Shown here: positions 1-7,961 of the stretch, piece by piece
Layout: every line of letters starts with the position of its first letter
Numbering within the stretch: position 1 is the stretch's first letter
Assembly (NCBI RefSeq): GCF_014337155.1
Contig: NZ_CP060632.1
Location: 937,001 to 1,001,000, forward strand
Direction of reading: 5' to 3'
Length of the DNA: 64,000 bases
Source: Wujia chipingensis
Lineage (GTDB): Bacteria > Bacillota > Clostridia > Lachnospirales > Lachnospiraceae
Position numbers and translations under genes: made by a program
Notes under the pieces: generated by a model
What the model saw: only the letters and a program-made list of their open reading frames with translations
The model's database searches: none
Told to the model about the DNA's origin: nothing

Positions 1-1
1 C

Positions 2-1066
2 GAGGATTTGCAGCGTTCTGTGGAGACATGGGAGCGTTCCGTAGAAGCCGGAAGCGGACAGGCAGCTTTGAAGGTTGCCTTGTACAAGCAGAGTCAGGTG
101 TTCTACATTGCAAATTCGTATGAGATTGAGAAAGCATTTTTGGAAGCCCTTGGACTGGGAAGCTATCAGGCTGCTTATGAGCTTGGTAAGATCTACCAGC
201 AGCAGGAGGCAGATGAGAATTATCGTGGCGAGATCAAGAGTATCAAGTACTTTGAGAAAGCTTACGACAATGGATATGAGGACTTCGATAAGGACAACCT
301 GTTCAAGGTCATCGAGTATAAGGCTGGCAAGACAAGCGATATGAGCAAGCAGATCGAGTTTTATATGCAGAGTGCTAAACAGGCATATGTCCCTGCCGTG
401 AAGAAGATTGTTGAGATGGTAGCGTATATCACACCGGATATCGTAGACTTGTATCGTGAGTTGTGTGAGATTGCGGAGACCGGTGATGACAGCGCGATTA
501 TCTCTATGAATATGTTGGAGAAGAAGTATACAGACCTTGTTATCAAGCAGCCAACGAGTGGACAGAAGGTGATCGAGAACAAGTTCTTCCGTCTGTGCGT
601 TCCGAAGGAGAGTACAGCCGTGATCAACGACGAGGGTGGTACGATCAAACTTGCAGATTCCGTTGTAGAATTTGCAGTTGCTGAGATGCCAGTCAGTGCA
701 GATCAGGAGGAAGATTACCTGAAGATTTACAAGCTGATCCTGTCTGAGTACCTGCCGGATGAGAATGCAGAGATTATCATTGCGAACTCCCGTATGATCG
801 GTTCCGGTATGCGTGAGACAAAGAACAACGTACATTCTTACAGTATCCTGTTGATCAGTTCAAAGAACCAGTATCTGTTCAAACTGAGCTCCAGAGATCG
901 TCGTGAGATGATGATGTTCAAGGATAAGGTGCTTGAGATTGCGAAGTCTCTGGTTGAGACTGGCGAGATCTATGTTGCAACCGAGGAAGCAAAGAAGAAG
1001 ATTGGACTTTCGTTCCTGCTTCAGTCGAACGACAATGGATTCCTTTCAATCGGAAAAGCAGAATAA
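2..1066 (+). CDS. Sel1/TPR-like repeat protein, 3' part
   Basis: The reading frame is already open at the left edge, so only the C-terminal part (about 354 residues) is visible. The first half has helical pairs of the Sel1/TPR kind (for example AAYELGKIYQ followed by IKYFEKAYDNGYED), which usually serve as protein-binding scaffolds. The second half, from about residue 185, is a separate globular region rich in short beta-like stretches that I do not recognise. No membrane segment is seen in the visible part. A strong terminator follows 15 bases after the stop. The repeat assignment is from sequence pattern only and the biological role is unknown. Confidence 0.6.
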   Translation, partial: EDLQRSVETWERSVEAGSGQAALKVALYKQSQVFYIANSYEIEKAFLEALGLGSYQAAYELGKIYQQQEADENYRGEIKSIKYFEKAYDNGYEDFDKDNLFKVIEYKAGKTSDMSKQIEFYMQSAKQAYVPAVKKIVEMVAYITPDIVDLYRELCEIAETGDDSAIISMNMLEKKYTDLVIKQPTSGQKVIENKFFRLCVPKESTAVINDEGGTIKLADSVVEFAVAEMPVSADQEEDYLKIYKLILSEYLPDENAEIIIANSRMIGSGMRETKNNVHSYSILLISSKNQYLFKLSSRDRREMMMFKDKVLEIAKSLVETGEIYVATEEAKKKIGLSFLLQSNDNGFLSIGKAE

Positions 1067-1080
1067 GTTTAGAGTTTATG

Positions 1081-1123
1081 AAACGCCATGCGTTTGGGAT
1101 TCCCAATTGCATGGCGTTTTTTT
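1081..1123 (+). terminator. Rho-independent terminator
   Basis: An 11-bp stem AAACGCCATGC / GCATGGCGTTT encloses a second inner stem (TTGGG / CCCAA) and is followed by a run of T. It closes the Sel1-like gene. Confidence 0.85.
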
Positions 1124-1154
1124 ATGAGCGAATCCCCGCGCATCCTGTTAATTT

Positions 1155-1384
1155 TGTATCTAGCCATGTGGTCAACTCATATATGATGTATTGAAATTAA
1201 GAAGTTCTAAGATGTTCTGATATAGGTAATAAACATGCACGCAACCGCCGCCAATTCGCCGTCCATGGCTCAGTGGCGGCTTACCTGAACATCGTGTTCA
1301 GGTATTGCTGTGTATCAAACAGAACATCAAGAACTTCTAAATTCTAAACATATTATATATGAGTTGACCGCATGGTTAGATACA
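1155..1384. repeat. Long imperfect palindrome, MITE-like
   Basis: The left arm begins TGTATCTAGCCATGTGGTCA at 1155 and the right arm ends with the matching inverse at 1384. The arms stay alignable for about 70 bases, including GAAGTTCT...GATGTTCT and its inverse. The centre holds two small hairpins, one GC-rich (GCCGCC / GGCGGC near 1247-1280) and one with ACCTGAAC / GTTCAGGT at 1283-1302. There is no coding frame. The structure fits a non-autonomous inverted-repeat element or a structured RNA. Confidence 0.6.
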
Positions 1385-1417
1385 TTTTATTAAATTGGTG
1401 TGCGCGGGTGTTTGCAA

Positions 1418-1815
1418 GCGGAAAAACCCACGTCGTGGGTGCAGGAAGAGAAAAACAAGCGTGAAAACCCACCCCGGAAGCTGATTGATGGGGAGCGGAG
1501 AGAAAACTGGGCGTGAGGAGAAGGATATGAGCGGAAAAAACCACGTCGTGGGCGTAGAAAGAGAAAAGTAAGCGAGAAACCCCAAACTAGAAGCTAATAG
1601 GCAGGTGGAGGAGAGAAAACTGGGCGTGTGGGGTAAGAAACGAGAGGAAAAACCCATGGCGTGGGTTTGGGGAGAGAAAAGCAAGTGAGACAACCCAAAC
1701 CGGAAACTAATAGGCAGGTGACGGAGAGAAAACTGGGCGTGAGGAGTGGAATGCGAGCGGAAAAACCCACGATGTGGTGACACCCGGGGTAGAGGAAAGC
1801 AAACGAAAAAATGAC
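1418..1815. repeat. Tandem repeat, exact 113-bp period, 3.5 copies
   Basis: Units start at 1418, 1531, 1644 and 1757, exactly 113 bases apart; the last copy is partial. Each starts with a version of GCGGAAAAACCCACG and contains GAGAGAAAACTGGGCGTG. The start of each unit contains a short hairpin (ACCCAC / GTGGGT) whose arms vary between copies but mostly still pair, for example ACCCAT opposite GTGGGT in copy 3. Long minus-strand frames cross the array only because 113-bp units avoid stops by chance, so they are not called as genes. Confidence 0.85.
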
Positions 1816-1922
1816 AGAGAAAGTTGTCAAAATATATTGACAAGAAAACTTGTCATATGCTATATATAGATCGTGCACAAATGACAAGAATAGTTGTCAA
1901 GTATAAAAAGAGTGAGTATAAA
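1812..1922 (+). promoter_or_regulatory. Three 18-bp operators overlapping two promoters
   Basis: The inverted repeat TGACAA-N6-TTGTCA occurs at 1812-1829 (one mismatch), 1838-1855 (perfect) and 1882-1899 (perfect). The right half of the third copy is also the -35 box of a promoter: TTGTCA 1894-1899, 17-base spacer, TATAAA 1917-1922. The second copy overlaps another candidate, TTGACA 1837-1842 with TATATA at 1861-1866. The layout suggests repression of the operon that starts at 1973, but the regulator is not identified. Confidence 0.65.
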
Positions 1923-1972
1923 TAACCGGGCAATGCAATTATGTAAGGGCGCGGAAGAATGGAGTGTGTGAT

Positions 1973-2713
1973 ATGGAGATTGGAACTGTAAAAGCGGATA
2001 AGAAGCTGAAAATCTATACGATCAAGGGTAAGCGTGTGGATAGAGAGGATTTCCAGCTGGGCGCCCATGTGGGCGAGGCAGTACCGATTGAGGCATCCAG
2101 TGAGAATATAAAAAAAGCTGTAGACAAGGCACTGGTAAGTAACGGAAAGGTGTGCGGCATTTATCAGGAGAAAAAACTGGTCGGAATATATGTGTTTGAG
2201 AGGATTGAGGATTATTTTATAGAAGCCGGAGAGACAGAAGCTATGGCAGGTGAACGGCGGATGGAGAGTCAGGAAGCTGTCAGGAAATTGAAAGAGATTT
2301 TTGAAGATAGCAAAGCTGCGATGAAGCTTATTTTATGGTATCTGCCGGATACGTTGTCCGACCAGAAAAATAAGATTGAGGATATGATCCGCAACTACAT
2401 GAAAGGCTGTATGAGCGACGGATTCTGGGCTGGAATCGAGTGGGGAGATGAACTTGTTTACAAGAAGAATATGGATCCAAAGGAGAAAAAGAATGTTGCA
2501 TTCGGATATCTTCTTGGGGCTGTTGTCGGGTTCACTGTTGGCTGGATGGCAATGGATAATATTGCTTTTGGAATCTGCTATGCAGTGATATTTTCAAATC
2601 TGTACGGAAACATGATTTTTGGAGGAGTGAAAAATAAAAAGGTGTGGGAAACCTTTGTGTTTGTGAATCCGAAATATCATGGTGGAGAGGAGAATCACGA
2701 TGCCACTGAATAA
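1973..2713 (+). CDS. Unknown protein with C-terminal membrane segments
   Basis: About 246 residues from ATG 1973. The N-terminal two thirds are soluble and mixed alpha/beta with no motif I can name. Near the C-terminus two hydrophobic stretches (LLGAVVGFTVGWMAMDN and IAFGICYAVIFSNLYGNMI) look like a membrane hairpin, so the protein is probably anchored with a cytoplasmic N-terminal domain. It is first in a three-gene operon behind the triple operator and overlaps the XRE regulator gene by 14 bases, which implies coupled translation. Function unknown. Confidence 0.6.
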   Translation: MEIGTVKADKKLKIYTIKGKRVDREDFQLGAHVGEAVPIEASSENIKKAVDKALVSNGKVCGIYQEKKLVGIYVFERIEDYFIEAGETEAMAGERRMESQEAVRKLKEIFEDSKAAMKLILWYLPDTLSDQKNKIEDMIRNYMKGCMSDGFWAGIEWGDELVYKKNMDPKEKKNVAFGYLLGAVVGFTVGWMAMDNIAFGICYAVIFSNLYGNMIFGGVKNKKVWETFVFVNPKYHGGEENHDATE

Positions 2714-2915
2714 TCATTTGAAGGAATACCGGTCGAAGCTCGGAGTCAATCAGCAGGAGATGGGTGCTTTGGTGCAGACATCGCGCCAGACAATCAGTCA
2801 GATTGAACGTGGCGATTATTCGCCGTCGGTCACATTAGCGTTGAAGCTTGCAAAAGCATGCGGCGTGACTGTGGAAGATATCTTTGAATATACGGAGGGT
2901 GCGGAAGATGAGTAA
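2700..2915 (+). CDS. XRE-family HTH regulator (small, Cro/CI-like)
   Basis: A 71-residue protein consisting almost only of one helix-turn-helix: LGVNQQEMGALVQTSRQTISQIERGDYSPS, with the usual conserved Q, S-R-Q-T-I and E-R-G positions. Small stand-alone XRE proteins of this type bind operators as dimers. The start at ATG 2700 has GAGAGGAG at a good distance. It overlaps both neighbours, so the three genes are one transcription unit. Pairing of an XRE gene with a DUF3169 gene is common in Firmicutes and suggests it controls its own operon, possibly through the 18-bp palindromes upstream. Confidence 0.85.
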   Translation: MPLNNHLKEYRSKLGVNQQEMGALVQTSRQTISQIERGDYSPSVTLALKLAKACGVTVEDIFEYTEGAEDE

Positions 2916-3705
2916 AGATAAGAAAACGAAGGAAAAATCAACAAAAAAGGCATTAATCATTTTGATTTCCGCGTTGGCAATTTGTTTTCTGGCGGGATAT
3001 ATTGTAGGTAAAATCATGGGAAAGGTAGAAAAGACGCAGAGTTTCGACGCGGTTGTTACGGCAATCCGAGCATTTGCGCTTGATGCGATTCCGATACTTT
3101 TCGCAGTTGTATCGCTTCTCGGATGTCTGCTTCCGGTAATCGCATATGCAAGATGCAACATGTTATATAAGCAGTTACAGAAAGATCGTGAAAATGATGA
3201 TCTGTGGGATACGTTAGAGGAAAAATTGAATGTACCGATGATCATGTCAAACATTTTTTCGATTATAGAGCTTTGTCTGTTTTTCTGCTTCTTATATGAT
3301 GTAGAAAAAGGATATGGAAAAGTGAGCGGATATCAGTCCGCGATGTGGGTGATTGCTGTTGCGATGTTCGTGATAACGATGGCAATTGAGATTCTGATTC
3401 CGAAACTTACTGTTGATATTGAGAAAAAGTTAAATCCGGAAAAACGTGGAAATGCATTAGACTTCCAGTTTCGTAAGGTGTGGATGAGTTCTTGTGATGA
3501 AGCAGAACGGTTGATTGTGTACCGTGCAGGGTATCAGGCATTTTTGAGCACAAATGTGGTATGCCTGATCTTGTGTATTGTCATATTTATCTTTACATTT
3601 TTGTTTAAGACAGATATTATGGGATTTGTATATGTATGTATGATTCTGCTTGTGAACAATGTAAGTTACATGATGCGTGCAGCGAAGCTGGAGCGACGCA
3701 GATAA
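2908..3705 (+). CDS. DUF3169-like membrane protein
   Basis: 265 residues from ATG 2908, overlapping the HTH gene by 8 bases. A lysine-rich cytoplasmic start is followed by about six hydrophobic segments: two near the N-terminus (LIILISALAICFLAGYIVG and AIPILFAVVSLLGCLLPVIA), a central pair and a C-terminal pair. The layout and the pairing with an XRE gene match DUF3169 family proteins. The molecular function of that family is not established, and transport or envelope stress roles would be guesses. Confidence 0.65.
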   Translation: MSKDKKTKEKSTKKALIILISALAICFLAGYIVGKIMGKVEKTQSFDAVVTAIRAFALDAIPILFAVVSLLGCLLPVIAYARCNMLYKQLQKDRENDDLWDTLEEKLNVPMIMSNIFSIIELCLFFCFLYDVEKGYGKVSGYQSAMWVIAVAMFVITMAIEILIPKLTVDIEKKLNPEKRGNALDFQFRKVWMSSCDEAERLIVYRAGYQAFLSTNVVCLILCIVIFIFTFLFKTDIMGFVYVCMILLVNNVSYMMRAAKLERRR

Positions 3706-3820
3706 CACTGCAAGCTGGATATTGCTGAACTAGAAGCGGCTACGCTGGAATTGGAGAAGACATGTGTTTACGAAGGAAATAACGGAAGCAGAGTAAAGAT
3801 TGAAGATGGAGGAAACGAAT

Positions 3821-4111
3821 ATGGGAATGAATTCAATTGATGCAGAAGATGATCAGTTTGCATATCGGTATGATACGCAGTTGCTGATCGACCGGAGAGA
3901 TAAGGATTTGGATGAGGATGAAATTGCAGATTATATCACGGATCATATCGAGGGAAACAGCTTGATCGCGGCTGGAGACGAGGATCTGGTGAAGATTCAT
4001 TTTCATACAAATGAGCCTTGGAAGGTGCTGGAGTATTGCAGTACAGTTGGCGAGATCTACGATATTGTTGTCGAGGATATGATCCGTCAGTCAGCAGGAC
4101 TGCAGGGATAG
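3821..4111 (+). CDS. Orphan FakA/DAK2-type C-terminal fragment
   Basis: 96 residues from ATG 3821, with GGAGG 13 bases ahead. The text YRYDTQLLIDRRDKDLDEDEI...GDEDLVKIHFHTNEPWKVLEY matches the C-terminal part of FakA-type fatty-acid kinase subunits (DAK2 proteins), where GDEDLVKVHVHT is the hallmark. The kinase (DhaL-like) domain, normally about 300 residues upstream, is absent and nothing recognisable precedes the gene. It may be a relic or an independently kept domain. The ribosome site and clean frame argue that it is still translated. Confidence 0.55.
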   Translation: MGMNSIDAEDDQFAYRYDTQLLIDRRDKDLDEDEIADYITDHIEGNSLIAAGDEDLVKIHFHTNEPWKVLEYCSTVGEIYDIVVEDMIRQSAGLQG

Positions 4112-4130
4112 ATGCCGATAGGAGAAAACA

Positions 4131-5330
4131 ATGACAGGAAAATTGAAGATATGTAATTTTGGTAAAAACATGCTGCAGATATTTTATGTGACAACATTGC
4201 TTGCAGCCATCTATCTGATTCTTGGGTTTTGCGGATTCTATGAGCGATGGTTTGCGAATGGTCCGGCAGGAATTACGGTAGAGAAAAAATACTGGCTGAT
4301 CCGTCTGTGTATTATCTTCCTGGTTGAGATTACGATATTCTGGATTGGAATGATCAGCGTGTATCTGACATCACAGCAGCTGGGAATCCGCTGGCGTGTG
4401 TTGGGGCTTATATGTGGCTGGATTCCGATTGCGCATCTGGTGATGCTGCATATCATTATCCGGACGGTAAGACGGGAAGTAAAGTTCGAGAAGCTGCGTG
4501 CGAAGCGAAATGCTGCGCGGGCAGATAAGCAGATATGTAAAACAAAATATCCGATACTTATGGTGCATGGCGTGTTCTTCCGGGATTTTGAACACCTAAA
4601 TTACTGGGGCAGAATACCGGCGGAGCTTACGGAAAATGGTGCGAAGATCTATTACGGAAACCATAACAGTGCCGCGGCTGTGCGGGACAGTGCAAAGGAA
4701 TTAGAGACACGTATCAGGCAGATTGTCGAGGAAACCGGCTGTGAGAAGGTAAATGTGATCGCGCATTCCAAAGGTGGACTTGATACGAGAGCGGCAATCG
4801 CACTTACTTCCGCAGGAGATTATATTGCGTCACTTACGACAATCAACACGCCACACAGAGGCTGTGAATTTGCCGATTATTTATTAGACAATATTCCGGA
4901 GGCACAGCAAAAGGCGATTGAAAAAGCATACAACGTAGGGGCGGAAAAGCTTGGAGATACGAATCCGGATTTCATGGCAGCCGTCCATGATCTCACCTCT
5001 ACAAATTGTGCGGAATTTAATGAAGAGGCAAAGGATGCACCGGGGATTTATTACCAGTCTTTTGGCTCGAAATTGAATCGTCCATCATCCGGACGATTCC
5101 CGCTCAATCTGTCGTATCTGCTTGTTAAACGGTTTGACGGACCGAATGATGGTCTGGTTGGAGAGAAGTCTTTTGCGTGGGGAGAAGACTACCAGTTCCT
5201 GACTGTAAAGGGCAAGCGGGGAATCTCGCACGGGGATGTGATCGACTTGAACCGCGAGGATATTCCGGGATTTGATGTACGGGAATTCTATGTGCAACTT
5301 GTGTCAAAACTTAAAGAACGAGGATTATAG
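4131..5330 (+). CDS. Membrane-anchored lipase-like alpha/beta hydrolase
   Basis: 399 residues. Three hydrophobic segments in the first 110 residues anchor the protein. The hydrolase fold starts at YPILMVHGVF (beta strand and HG oxyanion motif). The nucleophile elbow is AHSKGG (G/A-x-S-x-G type), a candidate acid is the D in PNDGLVGEKS, and the histidine is in GISHGD near the C-terminus. This order is that of triacylglycerol lipase/esterase families. The substrate is unknown. The gene starts 19 bases after the FakA-like fragment and ends at a strong bidirectional terminator facing citrate synthase. Confidence 0.75.
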   Translation: MTGKLKICNFGKNMLQIFYVTTLLAAIYLILGFCGFYERWFANGPAGITVEKKYWLIRLCIIFLVEITIFWIGMISVYLTSQQLGIRWRVLGLICGWIPIAHLVMLHIIIRTVRREVKFEKLRAKRNAARADKQICKTKYPILMVHGVFFRDFEHLNYWGRIPAELTENGAKIYYGNHNSAAAVRDSAKELETRIRQIVEETGCEKVNVIAHSKGGLDTRAAIALTSAGDYIASLTTINTPHRGCEFADYLLDNIPEAQQKAIEKAYNVGAEKLGDTNPDFMAAVHDLTSTNCAEFNEEAKDAPGIYYQSFGSKLNRPSSGRFPLNLSYLLVKRFDGPNDGLVGEKSFAWGEDYQFLTVKGKRGISHGDVIDLNREDIPGFDVREFYVQLVSKLKERGL

Positions 5331-5352
5331 AAATATAATATTAGAACTTGAA

Positions 5353-5384
5353 AAAGGGGAACGAGAAATCGTTCCCCTTTACCG
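5353..5384. terminator. Bidirectional terminator between convergent genes
   Basis: A perfect 12-bp stem, AAAGGGGAACGA / TCGTTCCCCTTT, with a GAAA tetraloop and A/T runs on both sides. It separates the lipase-like gene from gltA. Confidence 0.9.
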
Positions 5385-5416
5385 TTTTCCTGATTAGCTT
5401 CCGGTACGATAATTTC

Positions 5417-6781
5417 TTACCGATCTGCAATCGGTGTATATGCACGGTTTTCCGCGATCGATTTGTAAGCCGGGCGGATGATCTTGTTTACGTTGATGAG
5501 CTCCTCGATACGGTGGGCGCTCCAGCCGGCGATACGGGCGACTGCGAACATCGGTGTAAAGAGTTCTTCCGGCAGATCAAGCATGGTGTATACGAAACCG
5601 CTGTAGAAATCGACATTCGGGCTTACACCTTTATAGATCTTGCGCTTGTCTGCGATGACTTCCTTCGCAATCTCAGCGACATCCATATAAAGCTTATATT
5701 CTTTTTCCTTGTGCTTTTCCTCAGACAGTTTTCCGACAAAGGACTGGAATACATTCGCACGTGGATCGGAGATGGAATATACTGCATGTCCCATTCCGTA
5801 GATCAGTCCGGAACGGTCGAAGGCTTTCTTGTCCAGAATATCGCACAGATACTGGCGGATTTCATCTTTATCATCCCAGTCACGGACGTGCTCTTTCAGA
5901 TCGTCAAACATACGCTTTACCTTGACATTGGCGCCGCCGTGCTTTGGCCCCTTCAAAGAACAGAGAGAGGCGGCAACCGAAGAATATGTATCCGTACCGG
6001 AGGAGGTAACAACGTGTGTTGTAAATGTGGAGTTGTTACCACCGCCATGTTCCGCATGGAGCACAAGCGCTAAGTCGAGCACTTTTGCTTCGGTATCGGT
6101 ATAAGATTTATCCTGACGCAGGAGGCGCAGAATATTCTCGGCAGTGGAAAGCTCCGGCTTTGGCTTGTGGATATAAAGTCCCTTCCCAAGCTCGTAGTGG
6201 CGGTATGCCTGATACGAGTACACGGCAAGCGCCGGGAAATTCGCAATCAGCTCAATGCTCTGACGAAGGACGTTCGGAATGCTGACATCCATGGCGTTTG
6301 TATCGTAAGAACTGAGTGTGAGGATATTTTTCGCAAGAGCATTCATGATATCGGGTGTCGGTGTTTTTAATATAATGTCTCTTGCAAAATAATGTGGCAG
6401 CTTCCGGTAGGAACCGAGCAGCGTGTTGAAATCTGCAAGCTCTTTTTTGTTCGGCAACTCGCCGAAGAGCAGAAGATAGACAGTTTCTTCAAAACCAAAA
6501 CGTTTCTCGGAAGTAAAGCCTCTGACCAGATCATAAATGTTAATTCCACGGTAGTAGAGCTGGCCGTCGATTGGTATGGTGACACCGTTTACCTCCTCGG
6601 AGGAGATGATTGTGGAGATCTCTGTAAGGCCTGTCAGAACTCCTTTACCGTCTAAATCACGCAACCCGCGCTTTACCTGATATTTTGTATACAATTCGGG
6701 ATCAATCATATCGTGGCTTTCGCATAATTTTGCCAAACGCTCGAACTCCGGTGTGACTGCTGAAAATTCCTGTTGATTCAT
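5417..6781 (-). CDS. gltA: Citrate synthase
   Basis: 454 residues. It condenses oxaloacetate and acetyl-CoA to citrate, probably feeding 2-oxoglutarate and glutamate synthesis in an anaerobe without a full cycle. Family signatures are clear: LHAEHGGGNNSTFTTHV with the first active-site histidine, the GMGHAVYSISDPRA block with the second histidine, and SPNVDFYSG with the catalytic aspartate. The length matches the longer Clostridia-type enzymes. It is monocistronic and convergent with the lipase-like gene. A plausible promoter lies on the minus strand around 6950-6990. 2-methylcitrate synthase is the main alternative, but no prp genes are nearby. Confidence 0.93.
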   Translation of the reverse strand: MNQQEFSAVTPEFERLAKLCESHDMIDPELYTKYQVKRGLRDLDGKGVLTGLTEISTIISSEEVNGVTIPIDGQLYYRGINIYDLVRGFTSEKRFGFEETVYLLLFGELPNKKELADFNTLLGSYRKLPHYFARDIILKTPTPDIMNALAKNILTLSSYDTNAMDVSIPNVLRQSIELIANFPALAVYSYQAYRHYELGKGLYIHKPKPELSTAENILRLLRQDKSYTDTEAKVLDLALVLHAEHGGGNNSTFTTHVVTSSGTDTYSSVAASLCSLKGPKHGGANVKVKRMFDDLKEHVRDWDDKDEIRQYLCDILDKKAFDRSGLIYGMGHAVYSISDPRANVFQSFVGKLSEEKHKEKEYKLYMDVAEIAKEVIADKRKIYKGVSPNVDFYSGFVYTMLDLPEELFTPMFAVARIAGWSAHRIEELINVNKIIRPAYKSIAENRAYTPIADR

Positions 6782-7228
6782 ATATTCACTTCCTTATCTG
6801 ATTTGTTAATGATGCATTGCAGACGCTGAAACCAGCAAATGTAACAATGCAATAAGTACATGCTGATAGACAATGACACAGTCTGATAATTGCACATATA
6901 TGATATATGCGAATTTTATGCTATATGTTTATCGCGGTTTGCGATAACTTATATATTAGCATACTATAATTTCAATATTTTGGCAAACCATTTCCCGTGA
7001 AAAAATTGTGAAAATTATACAAAAAATGTAAATTGAATATAAAATATACGAAAAAACAGCATAATTGGATGCATACCGAATGGTAAAATAGGGGATTATA
7101 TAGGTTTTTAATGAAAAATTTCAGAAATTCCGGAAAAGTTATTGAAAATTTTTATTAGGTATATTAGAATAACAAAGATACTGAATGTATTTAATTTCGA
7201 ATGTATATGTTATTTTAGGAGGATAATT
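6782..7228. promoter_or_regulatory. Divergent intergenic region gltA / efp
   Basis: An AT-rich region of about 450 bases between divergent genes. On the plus strand a good vegetative promoter for efp is TTGAAA 7142-7147, 17-base spacer, TAGAAT 7165-7170. For gltA the minus strand around 6950-6990 has TTGCCA and TTGAAA followed by TATGCT or TATAAG. No recognisable riboswitch or repeat was seen in the rest. Confidence 0.6.
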
Positions 7229-7786
7229 ATGGAAGCAAGTGATTTCAGAAATGGTGTGACTTTTGTATGTGATGGTCAGCCTTGTCAGGTAATAGAGTTT
7301 CAGCATGTAAAGCCAGGTAAGGGTGCTGCATTCGTTCGTACAAAGTATAAGAATATTATCACAGGTGCAATCAGAGAGACAAGTTTCAACCCTACAGCAA
7401 AGTTCGATTCTGCGTATATCGAGCGTAAGGATATGGATTACTCTTACAGAGATGGTAACCTGTATTACTTCATGGATCAGGAGACATTCGAGATGATTCC
7501 TGTCGATGAGAGCGTAGTTGGTGACGCTATGAAGTTTGTTAAGGAAGGCATGACATGTAAGATTTCTATCTACGAAGGAAATGTATTTGCAGTAGAAGGT
7601 CCTGATTTTGTAGAGCTTGAGATTACAGAGTGTGAACCGGGTGTAGCAGGAAATACAGCTACAAACGCTACAAAGCCATGTACAGTTGAGACAGGTGCAA
7701 CATTGAATGTTCCTCTGTTTATCAACCAGGGTGAGATTATCAAGATCGATACACGTACAGGAAAGTATCTTTCAAGAGCAAAGTAA
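7229..7786 (+). CDS. efp: Translation elongation factor P
   Basis: 185 residues, the usual EF-P length. It binds between the P and E sites and relieves ribosome stalling at polyproline stretches. The start was set at ATG 7229 because AGGAGG lies just ahead; a longer in-frame extension upstream is not supported. The N-terminal KOW-like domain carries KPGKGAAFVR with the tip lysine, and the two OB domains follow, ending in GEIIKIDTRTGKYLSRAK. No modification gene is visible nearby. Transcribed alone, ending at a terminator. Confidence 0.97.
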   Translation: MEASDFRNGVTFVCDGQPCQVIEFQHVKPGKGAAFVRTKYKNIITGAIRETSFNPTAKFDSAYIERKDMDYSYRDGNLYYFMDQETFEMIPVDESVVGDAMKFVKEGMTCKISIYEGNVFAVEGPDFVELEITECEPGVAGNTATNATKPCTVETGATLNVPLFINQGEIIKIDTRTGKYLSRAK

Positions 7787-7821
7787 TTTAAAAATTACGA
7801 ATTGAATCAGAATGATCAAAG

Positions 7822-7850
7822 GCACGTTCCGTTTCGGAGCGTGCTTTTTT
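7822..7850 (+). terminator. efp terminator
   Basis: Stem GCACGTTCCG / CGGAGCGTGC (one G-T pair), 3-base loop, then TTTTTT. Confidence 0.85.
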
Positions 7851-7913
7851 GTGTAATATGCCGCCATGCAGAAATTGTGCGATCTGCAATCCGGATAAAA
7901 TCAAAAATTTACA

Positions 7914-7942
7914 ATCATATATTTCCGCATCCCGCATATATA
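7914..7942 (+). promoter_or_regulatory. Candidate sigma-E promoter of the spoIIIA operon
   Basis: TCATAT near 7915-7920 and CATATATA at 7935-7942 are 14 bases apart, resembling the mother-cell sigma-E pattern (about GTCATATT, then CATACAAT). In Bacillus subtilis the spoIIIA operon is sigma-E dependent. The match is imperfect, so this is a proposal. Confidence 0.5.
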
Positions 7943-7961
7943 TATGGTAGGGGTGAATGCT

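Noticed and set aside
1376-2068. Long minus-strand open frames (for example 1376-1843)
   Set aside because: They lie across the 113-bp tandem repeat and are rich in Phe/Ser/Pro/His without ribosome sites; reading through the repeat in shifted frames explains them.
5348-6655. Plus-strand frames opposite citrate synthase
   Set aside because: Shadows of the minus-strand gltA gene with no family resemblance.
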